NCBI GenBank assembly: GCA_922989275.2 | Contig: OV277859.1 | Location: forward strand, 87,602,198-87,666,197 | DNA length: 64,000 nt | Direction: 5' to 3' | Source: Gari tellinella | Lineage: Eukaryota > Mollusca > Bivalvia > Cardiida > Psammobiidae | In this document: positions 1 to 11,018 of the stretch, piece by piece | How the letters are laid out: each line of letters starts with the position of its first letter | How positions within the stretch are numbered: the stretch's first letter is position 1 | Position numbers and translations under genes: made by a program | Notes under the pieces: generated by a model | The model's database searches: none | What the model saw: only the letters and a program-made list of their open reading frames with translations | What the model was told of the DNA's origin: nothing

Positions 1-99
1 GATACATTAGCTTTATGAATATATAACTGGATAAATTGGAACTATTTTCTTCAGGGGAGGAATAAATTAAGTGCCAAAAGGTGCTTCTACAATGGAAAG
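1..99 (+). mobile_element. A-family MITE, right-end fragment at window edge
   Basis: Matches the conserved right half of family A (TAAATTGGAACTATTTTCTT, GAGGAATAAATTAA). It is cut by the window start and its right terminus is degraded (TACAATGGAAAGG). Confidence 0.6.
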
Positions 100-571
100 G
101 TCTTGAGGACCACTCTGATCAGGGTCTACACTGTTTTCAAAATATACAAATGTTCAGTTTCCAACATTGAGAAAATGTTAATACATGAATAAAATTTGGG
201 TTCAGATCATACACTGAGAATCTTGTCATCTGATCAGAACCTAGGTTGAGACTGACTAACATTTCTAGAAATATTTGTGAAAATTAATTGAATTCAAGAA
301 CATTTGGAAATGTCATCCAATGACATTTTTATTGTCATTTCCAAGAAATAACTTTTCAATGCTGTATAAAATTTAATGTGATCTGCTTCAAGTAAATAGT
401 CTGCTAAAATTCTAAATATAACTAATTTCTACAATTATTTTGGACACTTGCTATCAAAGTGACATCCAGTTTGCCATTGAATTATAAGTTAAAACTATAT
501 CGAATCTGGTCTGCATCCAAACCCTTTGCCTGATCTGAGTCGGCAAAAACATGTCAAGTCAATGTCAAGAA
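100..571. other. No gene; a half hairpin and unclassified AT-rich DNA
   Basis: 104-136 is one arm of a hairpin cassette (CTGATCAGGGTCTACACTGT). Beyond that I recognise nothing. Confidence 0.4.
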
Positions 572-804
572 TTAACTCTTTCACAAACAGTGTACATGTA
601 GACCCAGATCAGAGGGCTCCTATAGCGGTGCACTCTGATAGGGTCTACACTGTTTGCTAATTTAGAGTAGTATTTATTAACTATATTTATTTTAACCCAG
701 AATTCCAATTAAGCTTTAAGTAGACTGGTTCATATTTTGGTAATTTAAAAGATCCACAAACCTAAAATAACCCACAAGAGGTACTTTAGTGTTGAAAGAG
801 TTTA
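572..804 (+). mobile_element. B2-type TTAA MITE with degenerate hairpin
   Basis: Bounded by TTAACTCTTTCA and TTGAAAGAGTTTA (TTAA decayed to TTTA). Holds a hairpin of the GTAGACCC/GGGTCTAC type at about 599-655. Its body shares CTGGTTCATATTTTGG with the copy at 11019 (opposite orientation). Confidence 0.65.
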
Positions 805-849
805 CCATAAATATGTAAAAATGAGCATAAATAATATCATACAAATTAA

Positions 850-930
850 TTGTTTGCATACAGTGTAGACCCAGATTAGGAGATTCCACCACAAATCCAC
901 TGATCTGAGTATGCACTGTTTGCTTAGTTT
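850..930. repeat. Degenerate hairpin cassette
   Basis: Arms GTGTAGACCCAGATTAGGAG and a rough complement ending GTATGCACTGTTTGC. No terminal repeats of a MITE were found around it. Confidence 0.5.
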
Positions 931-1009
931 CTTTCTAAAAATTGTGAGGACACATGACTCACTTTTCAATCAACATAAACTAGTCATGTTTTAAACATGT
1001 AGTTCAGCT

Positions 1010-1180
1010 GGCTTGCGGAAGGTCGGTGGGGCTACCCAGTTACCGATTTGTGTCTGAAACAGTGCATAAATGACTTCTGGGGTCTTCCTCCACCTGTAAT
1101 TAGCTGGATGGCGCGATATGACTAAAATACTGTTGAAAGCGACGAAAAATCAAAACAAATAAATTAATAAATAAACATGT
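1010..1180 (+). mobile_element. SINE, 5'-truncated copy of the 60-kb SINE
   Basis: The body and tail match the 60001-60262 SINE (CTGGCTTGCGGAAGGTCGGT, then CTTCCTCCACCTGTAATTAG), ending in an A-rich AAATAAATTAATAAATAAAC. The tRNA-like head is missing. Confidence 0.75.
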
Positions 1181-1499
1181 AGGTATATGGAACATGCAGA
1201 TATTGTGAAACTTTCAGCATTTTAAGAGATTTTGACACAACCCTCTGTGAAATTTCATCTGGCGACAAAAAGCAATGACACACTCTGGCAATGACAGTTC
1301 TATTGCATCCAGAGCAGCATTCTCACAACTAATGAGAGGAACTCAATCTGTCGTCAATACCTGGAGGAATGAAGAGACATCACTTGAGCCGCTAATATCT
1401 GGCTTTCTAATCTCTGATCTGTGATTATATTCTCCGAGGCAGCAAGTTATTACAAAAGAGAAATTAAACCTTTGCATGTCTGTATTTTTCTAGTTGGTT
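1181..1499. other. No gene seen
   Basis: Unclassified sequence between a SINE tail and a hairpin. No coding frame or repeat terminus was recognised. Confidence 0.4.
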
Positions 1500-1500
1500 G

Positions 1501-1565
1501 CAAGCAGTTTTGATCCTGATCGGATGCCTCATATTGAGGCGTCTGATCAGAATCAAAACTGCTTG
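1501..1565. repeat. 65-bp hairpin cassette, TTTTGATCC variant
   Basis: Arms CAAGCAGTTTTGATCCTGAT and ATCAGAATCAAAACTGCTTG pair around GCCTCATATTGAGGC. The outer arm differs from the usual CAAACAG, and the opposite arm carries the matching change (CTGCTTG). No MITE termini are visible around it. Confidence 0.7.
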
Positions 1566-1870
1566 TGACTCGGGGTTTTTTTCTCTTATAATAAATGTTG
1601 AGTCAGAGAGGAAAAAGTCCTTTTCAGAAACGATGTACAAGAAAGTTGAGCAGCTTGAATTGATTAAGGTCTTATATATTGGCAATCTGATAGAATACCA
1701 GGTCTTTGCCCATAATTATGGACCTGCATCTTGCAATTTTATTAACTAATTATAATAATTTAAATTAGCTGCATCGCATATCATGGCTGACACTAGGGTG
1801 CTATAATATAATAAATTTCAACACTGACCCTGATCAGTTGCTGTGTTCTCATTAAAACATGGGGTTCCAC

Positions 1871-2108
1871 CTAACCCATTACCCCATAGTCTGTTTCTAG
1901 TACCACTTAAAACAGGATGAAAGTAAAGCAGAATGCACCTTGAGGCGCATTCTGCTTTACTTTCACCCTGTTTTTCAGCAACAATCTACTGGAATATGGG
2001 AAAGATTTCTTATGGCACATATTCATGACTGTATAAATAGGAACTATTGTCTTCAGTTGAGGAATAATTAAAGGTGTAAAAAGGTGTATTTATGGGGTAA
2101 TGGGTTAA
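1871..2108 (+). mobile_element. A-family TTAA MITE
   Basis: Left end (C)TAACCCATTACCCCATAG, right end TATGGGGTAATGGGTTAA. Central hairpin GAAAGTAAAGCAGAATGCAC / GCGCATTCTGCTTTACTTTC. A TTAA duplication with a CCC-starting TIR is the piggyBac pattern (inference). Confidence 0.85.
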
Positions 2109-2146
2109 ATTGATTGCAGGCACAGAGATATTCAATAGCATAAATT

Positions 2147-2397
2147 ATAACCCTTTGAACCCTAGTCCCGCATATAGGCGTGCTTTTCAAACAGTGTACA
2201 TGTGAATAGTACACATGTCCTATGCAAACAGTGAAGACCCAGATCAGAGGGCTCCGAAAGGAGCCCTCTGATCAGGGTCTTCACCGTTTGTCATAATTCC
2301 AAAAATTGACAAAAACAACCCTTAAAAGTCAGAAATGGACTAGACTAAAATCGAAACTGGATTTGTCCATTTAAAGTTTCAGGGAGGAAAGAGTTAA
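2147..2397 (-). mobile_element. B-family TTAA MITE
   Basis: Runs from (A)TAACCCTTTGAACCCTAG to GGGAGGAAAGAGTTAA. Contains a hairpin AACAGTGAAGACCCAGATCA with a CTCCGAAAGGAG centre. Imperfect termini end in TTAA, consistent with a piggyBac-like non-autonomous element. Confidence 0.8.
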
Positions 2398-2452
2398 TAA
2401 TACTCAATGATAGATACACTTTTTTTACCTTGATTTTATTCCTCCACTGAAG

Positions 2453-3360
2453 AACAAGAGGGCCTGAAGGCCCTCAGATATCGCTCACCTGCTGTACTGA
2501 AGCTTGATAGCTTTACCTTTCTGTTTCACCCATTTTAATCTAAATCCATTCAAATTTGTAGTATAGCATGTAAACAATTTAGTAATACAACCTCATAATT
2601 CTAGTATAGTAGAGTACATCAAGGGCAGATAACTTAAGAGCCTAAACAATACTGAAATGAAGCCTTTTCTAGCATTTTAAAGTATATCAAGGGCAGATAA
2701 CTATTGCCACAATGATTAGATTTCAACAATTATTGCACTCTTTTGAGAACTTATAGCTATATACTTTGTGTGCAAGTACAGTGGAGAATGTGTTATTCTT
2801 TCCCAATAAACGCGTTTACACTAGAACTATTATTTACAATACAAACAGTTTGGAGCCAGATCAGACGCCGGGTAACCCGGCGTCTGATCAGGCTCCAAAC
2901 TGTTTGCCACCAAGATAAACATGAATTATCAGAATTGTCTAAAAGTTGTTCTTTTCTACGTTTTAGTGCTTTGCGTTTGCGTACGTTTGCGTTTAAACGG
3001 GAAAGAATAACAGATTCTCCACTGTACATTGTATAATCAAAATCCATTGAAAACTGTAGTTGCAAACTTGCAAGAGTGTAAACGCTGTTAGATATGGCAT
3101 TTTCAGCAATTCAAGGGCAGACAACTCTTGATCTAATAGTCTGATTTCAACCATAATCACACTTATATGAATTATTATGGTCATATACAATCTGAGCAAG
3201 TTTGAAAAAGACTTGATAAAAATTGTGGCCTCTAGAGTGTAAACACCCTTAAATATGGCATTTTCAGCAATTCAAAGGTAGATTATAACTCTCAACCTAT
3301 TTAAGTCCGATTTCAACCATAATCGAACTTGTCTGAACTCTTATGTTCATATACAATCTG
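2453..3360 (-). mobile_element. Helentron/pearl-like element I, truncated copy
   Basis: Begins with the inverted 3' end of element I (AACAAGAGGGCCTGAAGGCC, then CGCTCACCTG) and runs through its unique part into about two 161-bp units (ACACTCTTGCAAG; GGCCTCTAGAG complement). The AGCTC end is missing. It splits an A element, whose pieces are at 2398-2452 and 3361-3443, and is itself split by an E element. Confidence 0.75.
2779..3024 (-). mobile_element. E-family TA MITE, 246 bp
   Basis: TIRs CAGTGGAGAATGTGTTATTC and its complement ending GATTCTCCACTG, flanked by TA. Carries the 65-bp hairpin at 2842-2906 with a GCCGGGTAACCCGGC centre. Nested in a copy of element I. Same length as the copies at 7046 and 63388. 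Confidence 0.9.
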
Positions 3361-3443
3361 ATTCTGCTTTGCTTTCATTTCAACCTGCTTTAAGTGGTCA
3401 TCTGTTTTCAAAACTAGAAACAATCTAATGGGGCAATGGGTTA

Positions 3444-3981
3444 CTGAATTACATATACTAATAGCCTCATGTAATATATATATGGGCATTTATAAATATA
3501 TATATACAGAAGGCACGTAATTAAGACGCAAAGGATTGTGTGACAAAAATCCTAGATTAGATCCAAAGAAGCACCCAATAAAATTTCCTCATACAATTAC
3601 ATAATAGCTAGGCTTACAAATAACAAAATTCATTGGTTTCCAGCAAGGCAACTCTGTAATAACTGCAAATTTCACTCTTAGCTGGCTGCCATTGTAAAAG
3701 CTTGTCTTTACTAGCTTAAACATTTTGATTCAGATCACTGATACCAATTGAACCGGTGCCTAATTAAGTTCCAAACTAATTGACACTAATACAAATTTAA
3801 GTTTCTTTCAATAGAATGACACACAAACTACAATAATGCCAAAAGGTTTTGAAACAAAAAATATCTCAGCAACTTTACTAAGCAGAGATAACCAAATTGC
3901 TAACATCAATTATTCATGGCTGAAATACACCAACTCTTGCAAGCTGGCAGGGAAATTTTAAAAATTGTCGAAGATGTTTTG
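3444..3981. other. No gene seen
   Basis: AT-rich unclassified DNA with a short (TA)n run near 3476-3508. No coding frame was recognised. Confidence 0.4.
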
Positions 3982-4045
3982 CAAACAGTTTGGATCCAGA
4001 TCAGGCCCCACAAATGTGGGGCCTGATCTGGATCCAAACTGTTTG
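3982..4045. repeat. Perfect hairpin cassette, 64 bp
   Basis: CAAACAGTTTGGATCCAGAT ... ATCTGGATCCAAACTGTTTG, with centre GGCCCCACAAATGTGGGGCC. The inner stem differs from the usual GCCGCG/CGCGGC yet pairs fully. No MITE termini were found around it. Confidence 0.85.
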
Positions 4046-4443
4046 ACACTAACTTGAAGCAATATAGCTGCCACACTGAGGTTGAAAGGATACATTAAAA
4101 TACTACAAGACAACGAAATTGACAGTCGCATATAATAGTAACTCTTGAAAATTATGTAGCTGCGATGCAGAGATGTTAACTTGTGTTTTTTGTTCATGAC
4201 AATTAAATTTGTGTGATTGAAAACAATTCCAGGAGACACTCAATGTTTGGCACTCAGTGTTAATCTAATTCATAGTTTCCTCAATTTTTTCTATCATAAA
4301 ACTGATTTCATGTTTTTCAAATCGTAATGCATTATCCCTGATATCTTGCCATACGGGATTTAATCATTGAGCCCTAATTAGCGATACATATTATATTTTT
4401 TTATAACACATACATATATTCACAACTGTATAAATTGGAACTA

Positions 4444-5639
4444 CAGTTAAACCTCGATGTATCGAACTTCAAGGAACTGTGAAAAAAACTTCGAAACATC
4501 GGGGCTTCGAATCATAAAGGGGTTGTGATTTGAATATTGAATTTCAATGCATATAAGATCTATAAGAACTATCGTTCCCGGCGTGTAATGTTCTCACGTC
4601 TATGTGTACTTTTTGGCATATTGAAATAAAACATAAATCCGACGTGTTCTTTATCATTTATAAAAACAACGGCATAAATAACATGTACAAAGGTAGCAGA
4701 ATTCATAGTTATACGCATTAAAACATAGAAAAAAAACTTACATGTATCTTACTTTCAACTTAGATGTTGTCAATTACACCAAGATGCGAAACTACGGCGG
4801 AAATGCCGAAAATTGTACTATGTACAGTGTAACTGTCAATCAACTTAGCTTCTAGATTGAAATAAACATTTGATTAAATAATAATAATTTTAAAGATTAA
4901 TTTTCGACTTCGAGGTTGTCAAGATTGCAGGTGCATAAATACGAACATTCAGTAATATCGTTATCGATATCTTAACAGAGTTGTCGTTCGTTGTGAGATG
5001 GGTCTGCCCAGCTATCCCCACGGATTGGTTACCGGGTCTTTCACCGGACAGACCATGATCGGAGCGCATCTGCCATGTTGTGGCTCTGATAATAGAATGC
5101 CGACGACTGGTTTATCAGCATTATTAAACTTCTCACAAAGTTTGGCTTGTTTTGTTAATTGTCGGTCCAAAACAGTCCTTGCGGTTTATTTACTCATTTG
5201 GATAAATTTGTGTCATCAAGCCTTTAAATATGGCGGCGTTGTCAATATCATTAACGAAAACTGTGAAACAATTAAATGACAAACTTACCCAATTATTACT
5301 GATAACACAGGTTGTGCATGCAGAATTAAAAGAGCACCCCAGCGTGTTTTCACGCGAAGGTGTGAAAAATTAGCGTCAGTCTAGCGAGTCATGTAATCCA
5401 TTGATCCATGTTAGTTGACAGGTAATCGATGTTCGATACATTTGTGGTATTTTATGTTGGATTTATATGAAAAGGACTGGAAAAAAACTTCGATACAACG
5501 GGGAATTCGATACACATAACTTCGATTCATGGATGTGTTTTTACAAGGAATATATAGTGGAAAAGATCGGGACTTCAAACAAACTTCGACACAACAAGGT
5601 ATTCGATTTATCGAAGTTCGATACATAGAGGTTTAACTG
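4444..5639. mobile_element. Non-autonomous Tigger/pogo-like element, 1196 bp
   Basis: Terminal inverted repeats CAGTTAAACCTCGATGTATC (left) and its near complement ending GAGGTTTAACTG (right) are flanked by TA on both sides (4442-4443, 5640-5641). The TIR type 'CAGT.AAACCTCG' with TA duplication is that of pogo/Tigger (IS630-Tc1-mariner). No transposase frame remains; the longest ORF inside (93 codons from 4998) has no recognisable domain. It is inserted in the right half of an A element. Confidence 0.85.
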
Positions 5640-5712
5640 TACATGTATTTTTTTGAATGGAAGAATAAATCTAAGGTGTAAATTAACGCATATTTATGGA
5701 GTAATGGGTTAA
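5640..5712 (+). mobile_element. A-family right end, distal to the Tigger insertion
   Basis: AAGGTGTAAATTAACGC...TTTATGGAGTAATGGGTTAA continues an A element whose left part (CACAACTGTATAAATTGGAA) abuts the Tigger-like element at 4441. The far left half of this A copy is lost. Confidence 0.7.
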
Positions 5713-5749
5713 GTTGCAATTTACAGTACCTATAAAAAGTTATCCTAGG

Positions 5750-6075
5750 CAAACAGTGCAGACCCATATCAGAGGGAGCCCTCAGATCTGTGGCTACACT
5801 GTTTGTCATTTTGAAATACATTGCAAAAACAAGATGTGTTTGTGAAACACTATGTCCTCTGATGTGACCATATAAATGACCATGACCTTTGTCTGACATG
5901 ACCCAACCTGTACTTGAGCTCTGAAGAGCTTCTTGAGTTGAGTACACATGCCAAATATGAAGTCTCTGTTACATGGAGTTCCAAAGTTTTTGTCAAGGTT
6001 AAAGTTGTAAACTAAAACTGTAAGACTGTATTATAAGACTGAACAAACAAACAGACAGACAGACAGACAGATAGT
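5750..6075. repeat. Hairpin remnant, unclassified repeat and (GACA)n microsatellite
   Basis: 5750-5805 is an imperfect hairpin (CAAACAGTGCAGACCC / GGCTACACTGTTTG). 5826-6040 (ACAAGATGTGTTTGTGAAAC onward) looks like a dispersed mollusc repeat, and 6050-6072 is (CAGA)n. No coding capacity. Confidence 0.45.
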
Positions 6076-6124
6076 AAGTGCCATGATATCAAGTGCTTCA
6101 TATGATGGACATGCCAGACAGGCC

Positions 6125-6386
6125 TTAACCCTAAGTTACCCCATAGCCTGTTTCTAGTTTTGAAAATAGGTGACCACTTAAAACAGGTTGAAAGTAAAGC
6201 AGAATGTGCGTTAAGAAGCATTCTGCTTTACTTTCAGCCTGCATTAAGCTAATAATTATCTGCTAAACTATAACAAAATATTTTTTATCATACATATTTA
6301 TGACTGTATATAAATGGCAACTATTTTCTTCAGTGGAGTAATAAATTTAAGGTGTAAAAAGGTGTATTTATGGGGTAATGGGTTAA
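6125..6386 (+). mobile_element. A-family TTAA MITE
   Basis: Left TTAACCCTAAGTTACCCCAT, right TATGGGGTAATGGGTTAA. Hairpin AAGTAAAGCAGAATGTGCGT / GCATTCTGCTTTACTTTCAG. Confidence 0.85.
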
Positions 6387-6809
6387 ATAAAACAATGCAA
6401 CCTCCTACATCATCATACAGTAGTTTGATGCTCTATATACAACTGAGTTTATACTTCTAGCAGTAATTAGCATTCACTTTAAGTATTCATGGCATGATTG
6501 ACTGATAATGATAATAATTAAAGCTTCTATATTCACTTAATCATGAAATGGCCTGTTCGACCTATCAAATGAAGGCTAAAAGATCTTTACATTTTTAAGA
6601 CAGCTAGGTGGGTGCTGAAAGCAATGGTGAAAGTGAAACAGAAATCTTCTCAAAAATCTTTCTGCTTTGCTTACATCCTGCTTTAAACACATTACAGCCA
6701 CCTGCCTATAAGTCTAACAATTAAATATATGCGAGGGAGAAGTGGCATTCTATGAGGTTCATTAATCATTAGATAAGGAAACAGTAAAGACGAACTCTAA
6801 GAATGGACT
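6387..6809. other. No gene; degenerate hairpin near 6608-6715
   Basis: AGGTGGGTGCTGAAAGCAAT ... CAGCCACCTGCCTATAAG is a decayed hairpin of the C type. The rest is unclassified. Confidence 0.4.
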
Positions 6810-7311
6810 TTAACCCATTACCTCATATACCCTGCTTCTAGTTTTGAAAATGGGTGACCACTTAAAGCAGGTTGAAAGTAAAACAGAATGTGCCTTAAGG
6901 CACATTCTGCTTTACTTTCAGCCTGCTTTAAGCTATCATATGCTAGAACAGAGAAAACATTTATTATGATACATATTCATGACTTTATTAATTGGAACTA
7001 TTTTCTTCAGTAGAGTGATAAATTCAAGGTGTAAAAATGTGTATAAAGTGGAGAATATGTTATTCTTTCCCGTTTAAACGCAAACGTACTCAAACGCAAA
7101 ACACTAAAACGTAGAAAAATACAACTTTTTGGCTATTCTGATAATTCCTCTTTATCGTGGTGGCAAACAGTTTGGAGCCTGATCAGACGCCGGGTTACCC
7201 GGCGTCTGATCTGGCTCCAAACTGTTTGCAGTGAAAATAATAGTTTTAGCGTAAACGCGTTTATTGGGAAAGAATAACAGATTCTCCACTGTATATGGAG
7301 TAAAGGGTTAA
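6810..7311 (+). mobile_element. A-family TTAA MITE carrying a nested E element
   Basis: TTAACCCATTACCTCATA on the left and GGAGTAAAGGGTTAA on the right. The right arm is split at a TA by E (7046-7291). Its own hairpin near 6865-6933 is almost perfect with a GTGCCTTAAGGCAC centre. Confidence 0.9.
7046..7291 (+). mobile_element. E-family TA MITE, 246 bp
   Basis: (C/A)AGTGGAGAATATGTTATTC ... GATTCTCCACTG with TA on both sides, inserted in A's right arm. 65-bp hairpin at 7164-7228, centre GCCGGGTTACCCGGC. Confidence 0.9.
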
Positions 7312-7449
7312 GCAGTACTGTAAAGGGTAATTAACACATTCAACTCTAGCAACAACTGTTTCACTTGCTGTTACAAACAGTGTACCTGTAAAGACTACAT
7401 TTGTCCCTGGTGATGCAAACAGTGTAGACCCAGATCTGAGGGCTTTAGG

Positions 7450-7700
7450 AGCTTAATTTAATTATTCATGTTTTATCATTATAACTATGGAAGTCACTCA
7501 CTTTTTAAATATGTACTGTTGGTTTTGTATGTATTACATGTATGGGGTGGAGGCCTTTTCTTTACAGAAATAAACATTTTGACTTTGACCTTTTATTGAT
7601 TAAGTCTATCACAGACTCACAGTGCTGTATTGCTGAGCAAGAGCTACCGGTAGCTCACTGATTGTCTACATACATTCCCTAGATACATTTGGGAAAAAAG
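7450..7700 (+). other. Gene-free stretch with a LINE-tail-like segment
   Basis: Around 7525-7590 the sequence GGGGTGGAGGCCTTTTCTTT followed by AAATAAACATTTTGACTTTG resembles the polyadenylation end of a retroposon. Nothing else is recognisable. Confidence 0.25.
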
Positions 7701-8011
7701 TGCTAAAATTGATTAAGTCCTGATGTTGTCTTGATTAAAGATTTACCAGTACATGCATAGAATCGAACATTGATAGCCCTGTCAAACTCTGATGCATATC
7801 CATATTTTAAAGTTAAATCAAAGTTAATGCTGTGTATGAAATATGGGTAATATAACAAAAGCAAATTTGAGTTTTTGGAATTCAAATGAAGAAAACACTG
7901 CCCACTTTTTAAAGCATGGTTTAGAACAGGCCAGCAGTTGATGAGAATGGCTGACTGCTGTGCGTTACTGTGTAACAGTACAGACTTTGTTCCAATCTCA
8001 TTAAAGGTCAT

Positions 8012-8200
8012 CAACCTTAAGTCGTCACATACTAAGAGGGAAAAGGCTCCGCTGGTTTGGACATGTTGAACTCTCTAATAGTGGCACAATCTTCTGCAAC
8101 ATACAGATTGAGGGAAGACGTTAAGATGACTTGGAAGGCATTAGCAGAGAAGACAGACGACAGTGGAAACTCTCTGAAGTCAAACCTTGAAATAGGGATG
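8012..8200 (+). pseudogene. LINE relic (RT C-terminal region)
   Basis: One frame reads RGKRLRWFGHVELSNSG, then, past a TAA, DDLEGISREDRRQWKLSEVK. 'RLRWFGHV' and '.DR.QW' are hallmarks of RT C-termini of endonuclease LINEs. Stops and missing residues show decay. The 86-codon ORF overlapping it in another frame is not meaningful. Confidence 0.55.
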
Positions 8201-8328
8201 TTACATGGAGATCCAATGTGTGATCTGCTAATATATGCGTGCAGTTGGCCAATTAAGCTGCATGGAAGGGAGCCCACCAGTGTGGACGACACTTCTGCTC
8301 CTGCAAGTGTTATATAAAATTATAAATA

Positions 8329-8629
8329 CAGCGCTCCCTCTCTACAACGACATCCAATGGGAGACAACAATTGTGTGCTTTGTTTGGAGGGAGTCGTTAT
8401 AGGGAGAGAAATCTGCTTACGTTTGCAAACAGCTTCAATCGGATCCAGATCAGATGCCACGTAATGCGGCGTCTGATCTGGATTCAAGCTGTTTGTTACT
8501 TGTCAGGAAGTTGGTTCTGTAACAGTAGTAAAAGCATTAGACCGAATGGTCCCGTTTAGGGAATTGTGGCAAAGGTCGTTGTTAGGAGGGAGTCATTGTT
8601 GGGATGGCCGTTGTAGAGGGAGAACACTG
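8329..8629 (+). mobile_element. D-family TA MITE
   Basis: Left CAGCGCTCCCTCTCTACAAC, right ending GTTGTAGAGGGAGAACACTG, flanked by TA. Hairpin at 8426-8495 (CAAACAGCTTCAATC / GGATTCAAGCTGTTTG). The CAGTGCTCCC TIR and TA target suggest a mariner/pogo relative. Confidence 0.85.
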
Positions 8630-8686
8630 TACCAATGATCATATGATGATGATACTATGTACCAATTAGTCTTTAGCACCAACATA

Positions 8687-8891
8687 CAGTATAACCTCTC
8701 TATAACGGCCGCTATTTTTTGTTGATTATTGGGTGTTTAAGGCAGGTGACTGCTTAAAACAAGGTGACAGTGAAACAGAAAGCTCCTTTAGGAGCTTTCT
8801 GTTTCACTGTCACCTTGCTTTAAGCTATCACCTGTCTTTTATACTATGAATTATCCTTAGTTTTAGTGGCTGTTATAGAGAGGTTTTACTG
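8687..8891 (+). mobile_element. C-family TA MITE, 205 bp
   Basis: CAGTATAACCTCTCTATAAC ... TATAGAGAGGTTTTACTG with TA on both sides. Hairpin AAGGTGACAGTGAAACAGAA / TTCTGTTTCACTGTCACCTT. Compared with the copy at 9194 the stem has G:C where that one has A:T. TIR type is pogo/Tigger-like. Confidence 0.9.
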
Positions 8892-9193
8892 TAGTGCTAA
8901 AGTTAATAATTTAGATAATGACTCTGTTATGACAGTATTATTATATATAAATTTGTCTTTTTAACATCCTCATAGCTATACAGTCAAACTTGTATCAACC
9001 CATAATATACCTGGATTATTGCAATGATCGAAGTCTCCCTTGCTTCCAGAAGATAGAAGCAATAGATCTCAGAGTACATTAGGGTGATCTATAGACACTG
9101 CAGTGTTTATCCATACAGCAGATCATTTCATATGAAACAGCGAAAAGTGCAACGTTACTGTCAACCTGATGAGAATAGCCACAAATTTCACTA

Positions 9194-9398
9194 CAGTAAA
9201 ACCTCTCTATTACAACCACTAAAAATGAGGTTTATTGATTGTAGAAAAGACAGGTGAAAGCTTAAAGCAAGGTGACAGTAAAACAGAAAGCTCCTTAAGG
9301 AGCTTTCTGTTTTACTGTCACCTTGCTTTATGCAGTTAACTGTCGTAAACACTAAATAATTAACACAATTAAGTGGTTGTAATTGAGAGGTTTTACTG
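9194..9398 (+). mobile_element. C-family TA MITE, 205 bp, with a perfect 68-bp palindrome
   Basis: CAGTAAAACCTCTCTATTAC ... TAATTGAGAGGTTTTACTG flanked by TA. Positions 9263-9330 form an exact palindrome centred on CTCCTTAAGGAG. Confidence 0.92.
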
Positions 9399-9523
9399 TA
9401 CTTCAAGTAAATTTTTACCAGCTGCTAATTATCAATGTCTTCTTTTGTGGATGATACATACTCAACTCTTAGCACGCTGAGTGAGACTATAATATACATG
9501 TATGTAACCATTATGATAATTTT

Positions 9524-9590
9524 TGCAAACAGTTTGGATCCTGATCAGGCAGTCCGCACGAGCATCTCTTCAGATATCTAATCTGTTTGA
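9524..9590. repeat. Decayed hairpin cassette
   Basis: Left arm GCAAACAGTTTGGATCCTGA is intact. The right arm is mutated, keeping only ATCTGTTTGAC. Confidence 0.5.
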
Positions 9591-9768
9591 CACGATCTGC
9601 ATGACCCTGTTTTGAAAAGAAAAATTGAAAATTCTATATTTAAACAGTAGCAGAAGACAGTTGTTGCAGACGAAAAAATTACCCATCATGCAAAGAATAA
9701 TGAGACTTTATTATCAGACAGTCCAAAAGTGAAAGAATTGGTTACACTGGTAGTCTTCTAAGAATTAA

Positions 9769-10260
9769 AAGATAGATAGATCTTTATTGCCTCCAATAAT
9801 GGAGAGTTACACATTACAAACAGTGATAACATAACATAGAAACAACAGGCTCAATGATGACGACAAATATAGTATATACAGTTCAAATTACGTCAGACGT
9901 ATAACTATGTATAGAGAGCACATGCACAAATACATCTAAACAGTAATACAGCTGGTATAGAGTAAGAGTGCATGGCTGTTGGAATATGTACAAATTCAAG
10001 CTTTATTAGAATAAATGAGTTATTCACAGTCAGGCCTGCACTAGATGGCATTCAATAAGGAAACGAAAGAAGATAATGAGCAGTCCCAGGTGGCAGTCCC
10101 CACAAGAATGAAATAAAGCAGAAAGCTCATAAATAGCATTGCGCTTTACATCAGACCTGTGACAAGCAGCCACCCGTACTAAAGATATCCCTAACCCACC
10201 GATCACTAAGCCACACGCCTCATACACACACATATCCGACTGTAAACAAAACACTTATAG
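9769..10260 (-). mobile_element. Possible LINE 3' UTR
   Basis: On the - strand this region ends GGAGGCAATAAAGATCTATC plus a short TCTA repeat, the form of a microsatellite-tailed LINE 3' end. No RT motif was found upstream (10260-11018), where I see no gene and only weak repeat remnants, including a degenerate hairpin near 10815-10900. Confidence 0.3.
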
Positions 10261-11018
10261 TAATAAAGAAATTAATATTTTACCCCACTCCCCAACACAC
10301 AAACACATACAAAACAAGTGAGAAAAGACGATACTTGTCGAAACGAAACATAAGAAACATCGTTGTCACTTGTAATGAGAAGCGTTAGTTAATGGTCAGT
10401 GAGAGTGAGCATGATGTCTTGTCGAAATAAAACACAAGACGAACCAGGTCACTAGCACACTGACCAAAGTATTCATATAATTATAGTGAATACGATTGTG
10501 ACGATTGTACAGCATATACTACACAATACATGGCAACGAGTATTGTGTAATTCATGCTAGACAATCGATTAAGCTACTATGAACTTATGATAAATAAATA
10601 AGTTTAGTGAATCTACTATTAATGCATACATATATGTAACTATACATTCAGACAGAAAACTGTCCACTCATACAAGTACAGTAAACCCTTTCTACAGTGA
10701 CTCTCAATTTGTTTTATGAAACTTAAGATCTCCTTTAGAAGCTGTCTTAGTTACTTTCAGTCGGCATTAAAACTCAGTTGACTTGTAGAAATTACACATG
10801 TCTTGTACAAACAATGTAGACCCTGCTTAAAGCAGGACAATAGAAATACAGAGAGCTCCTTCGCTAGAGCTTTCAGAAATACGTTCAGCTTGCAATAAGA
10901 TGACATCTGTTTTAAATGATAGCCAATTACATGTAGCTTCTTCTTTCAGTGGTCAACAAACAATTAAAAGCTTTACAGTATTAAATTTACTCTCATATTC
11001 TCCCAGCTTAATCTGGTG
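10261..11018. other. No gene seen
   Basis: Contains two related short stretches (CTTGTCGAAACGAAACATAA at 10337 and TTGTCGAAATAAAACACAAG at 10419) and a weak hairpin near 10815-10900. No coding frame. Confidence 0.4.

Noticed and set aside
2842..2906. Hairpins as Rho-independent terminators or prokaryotic attenuators
   Set aside because: The context is a spliced eukaryotic genome; there is no U-tract pattern and the hairpins lie within MITEs.
8040..8317. 86-codon ORF 'MDMLNSLIVAQSS...'
   Set aside because: Out of frame with the LINE relic motif RLRWFGHV at the same place; the relic explains the sequence.
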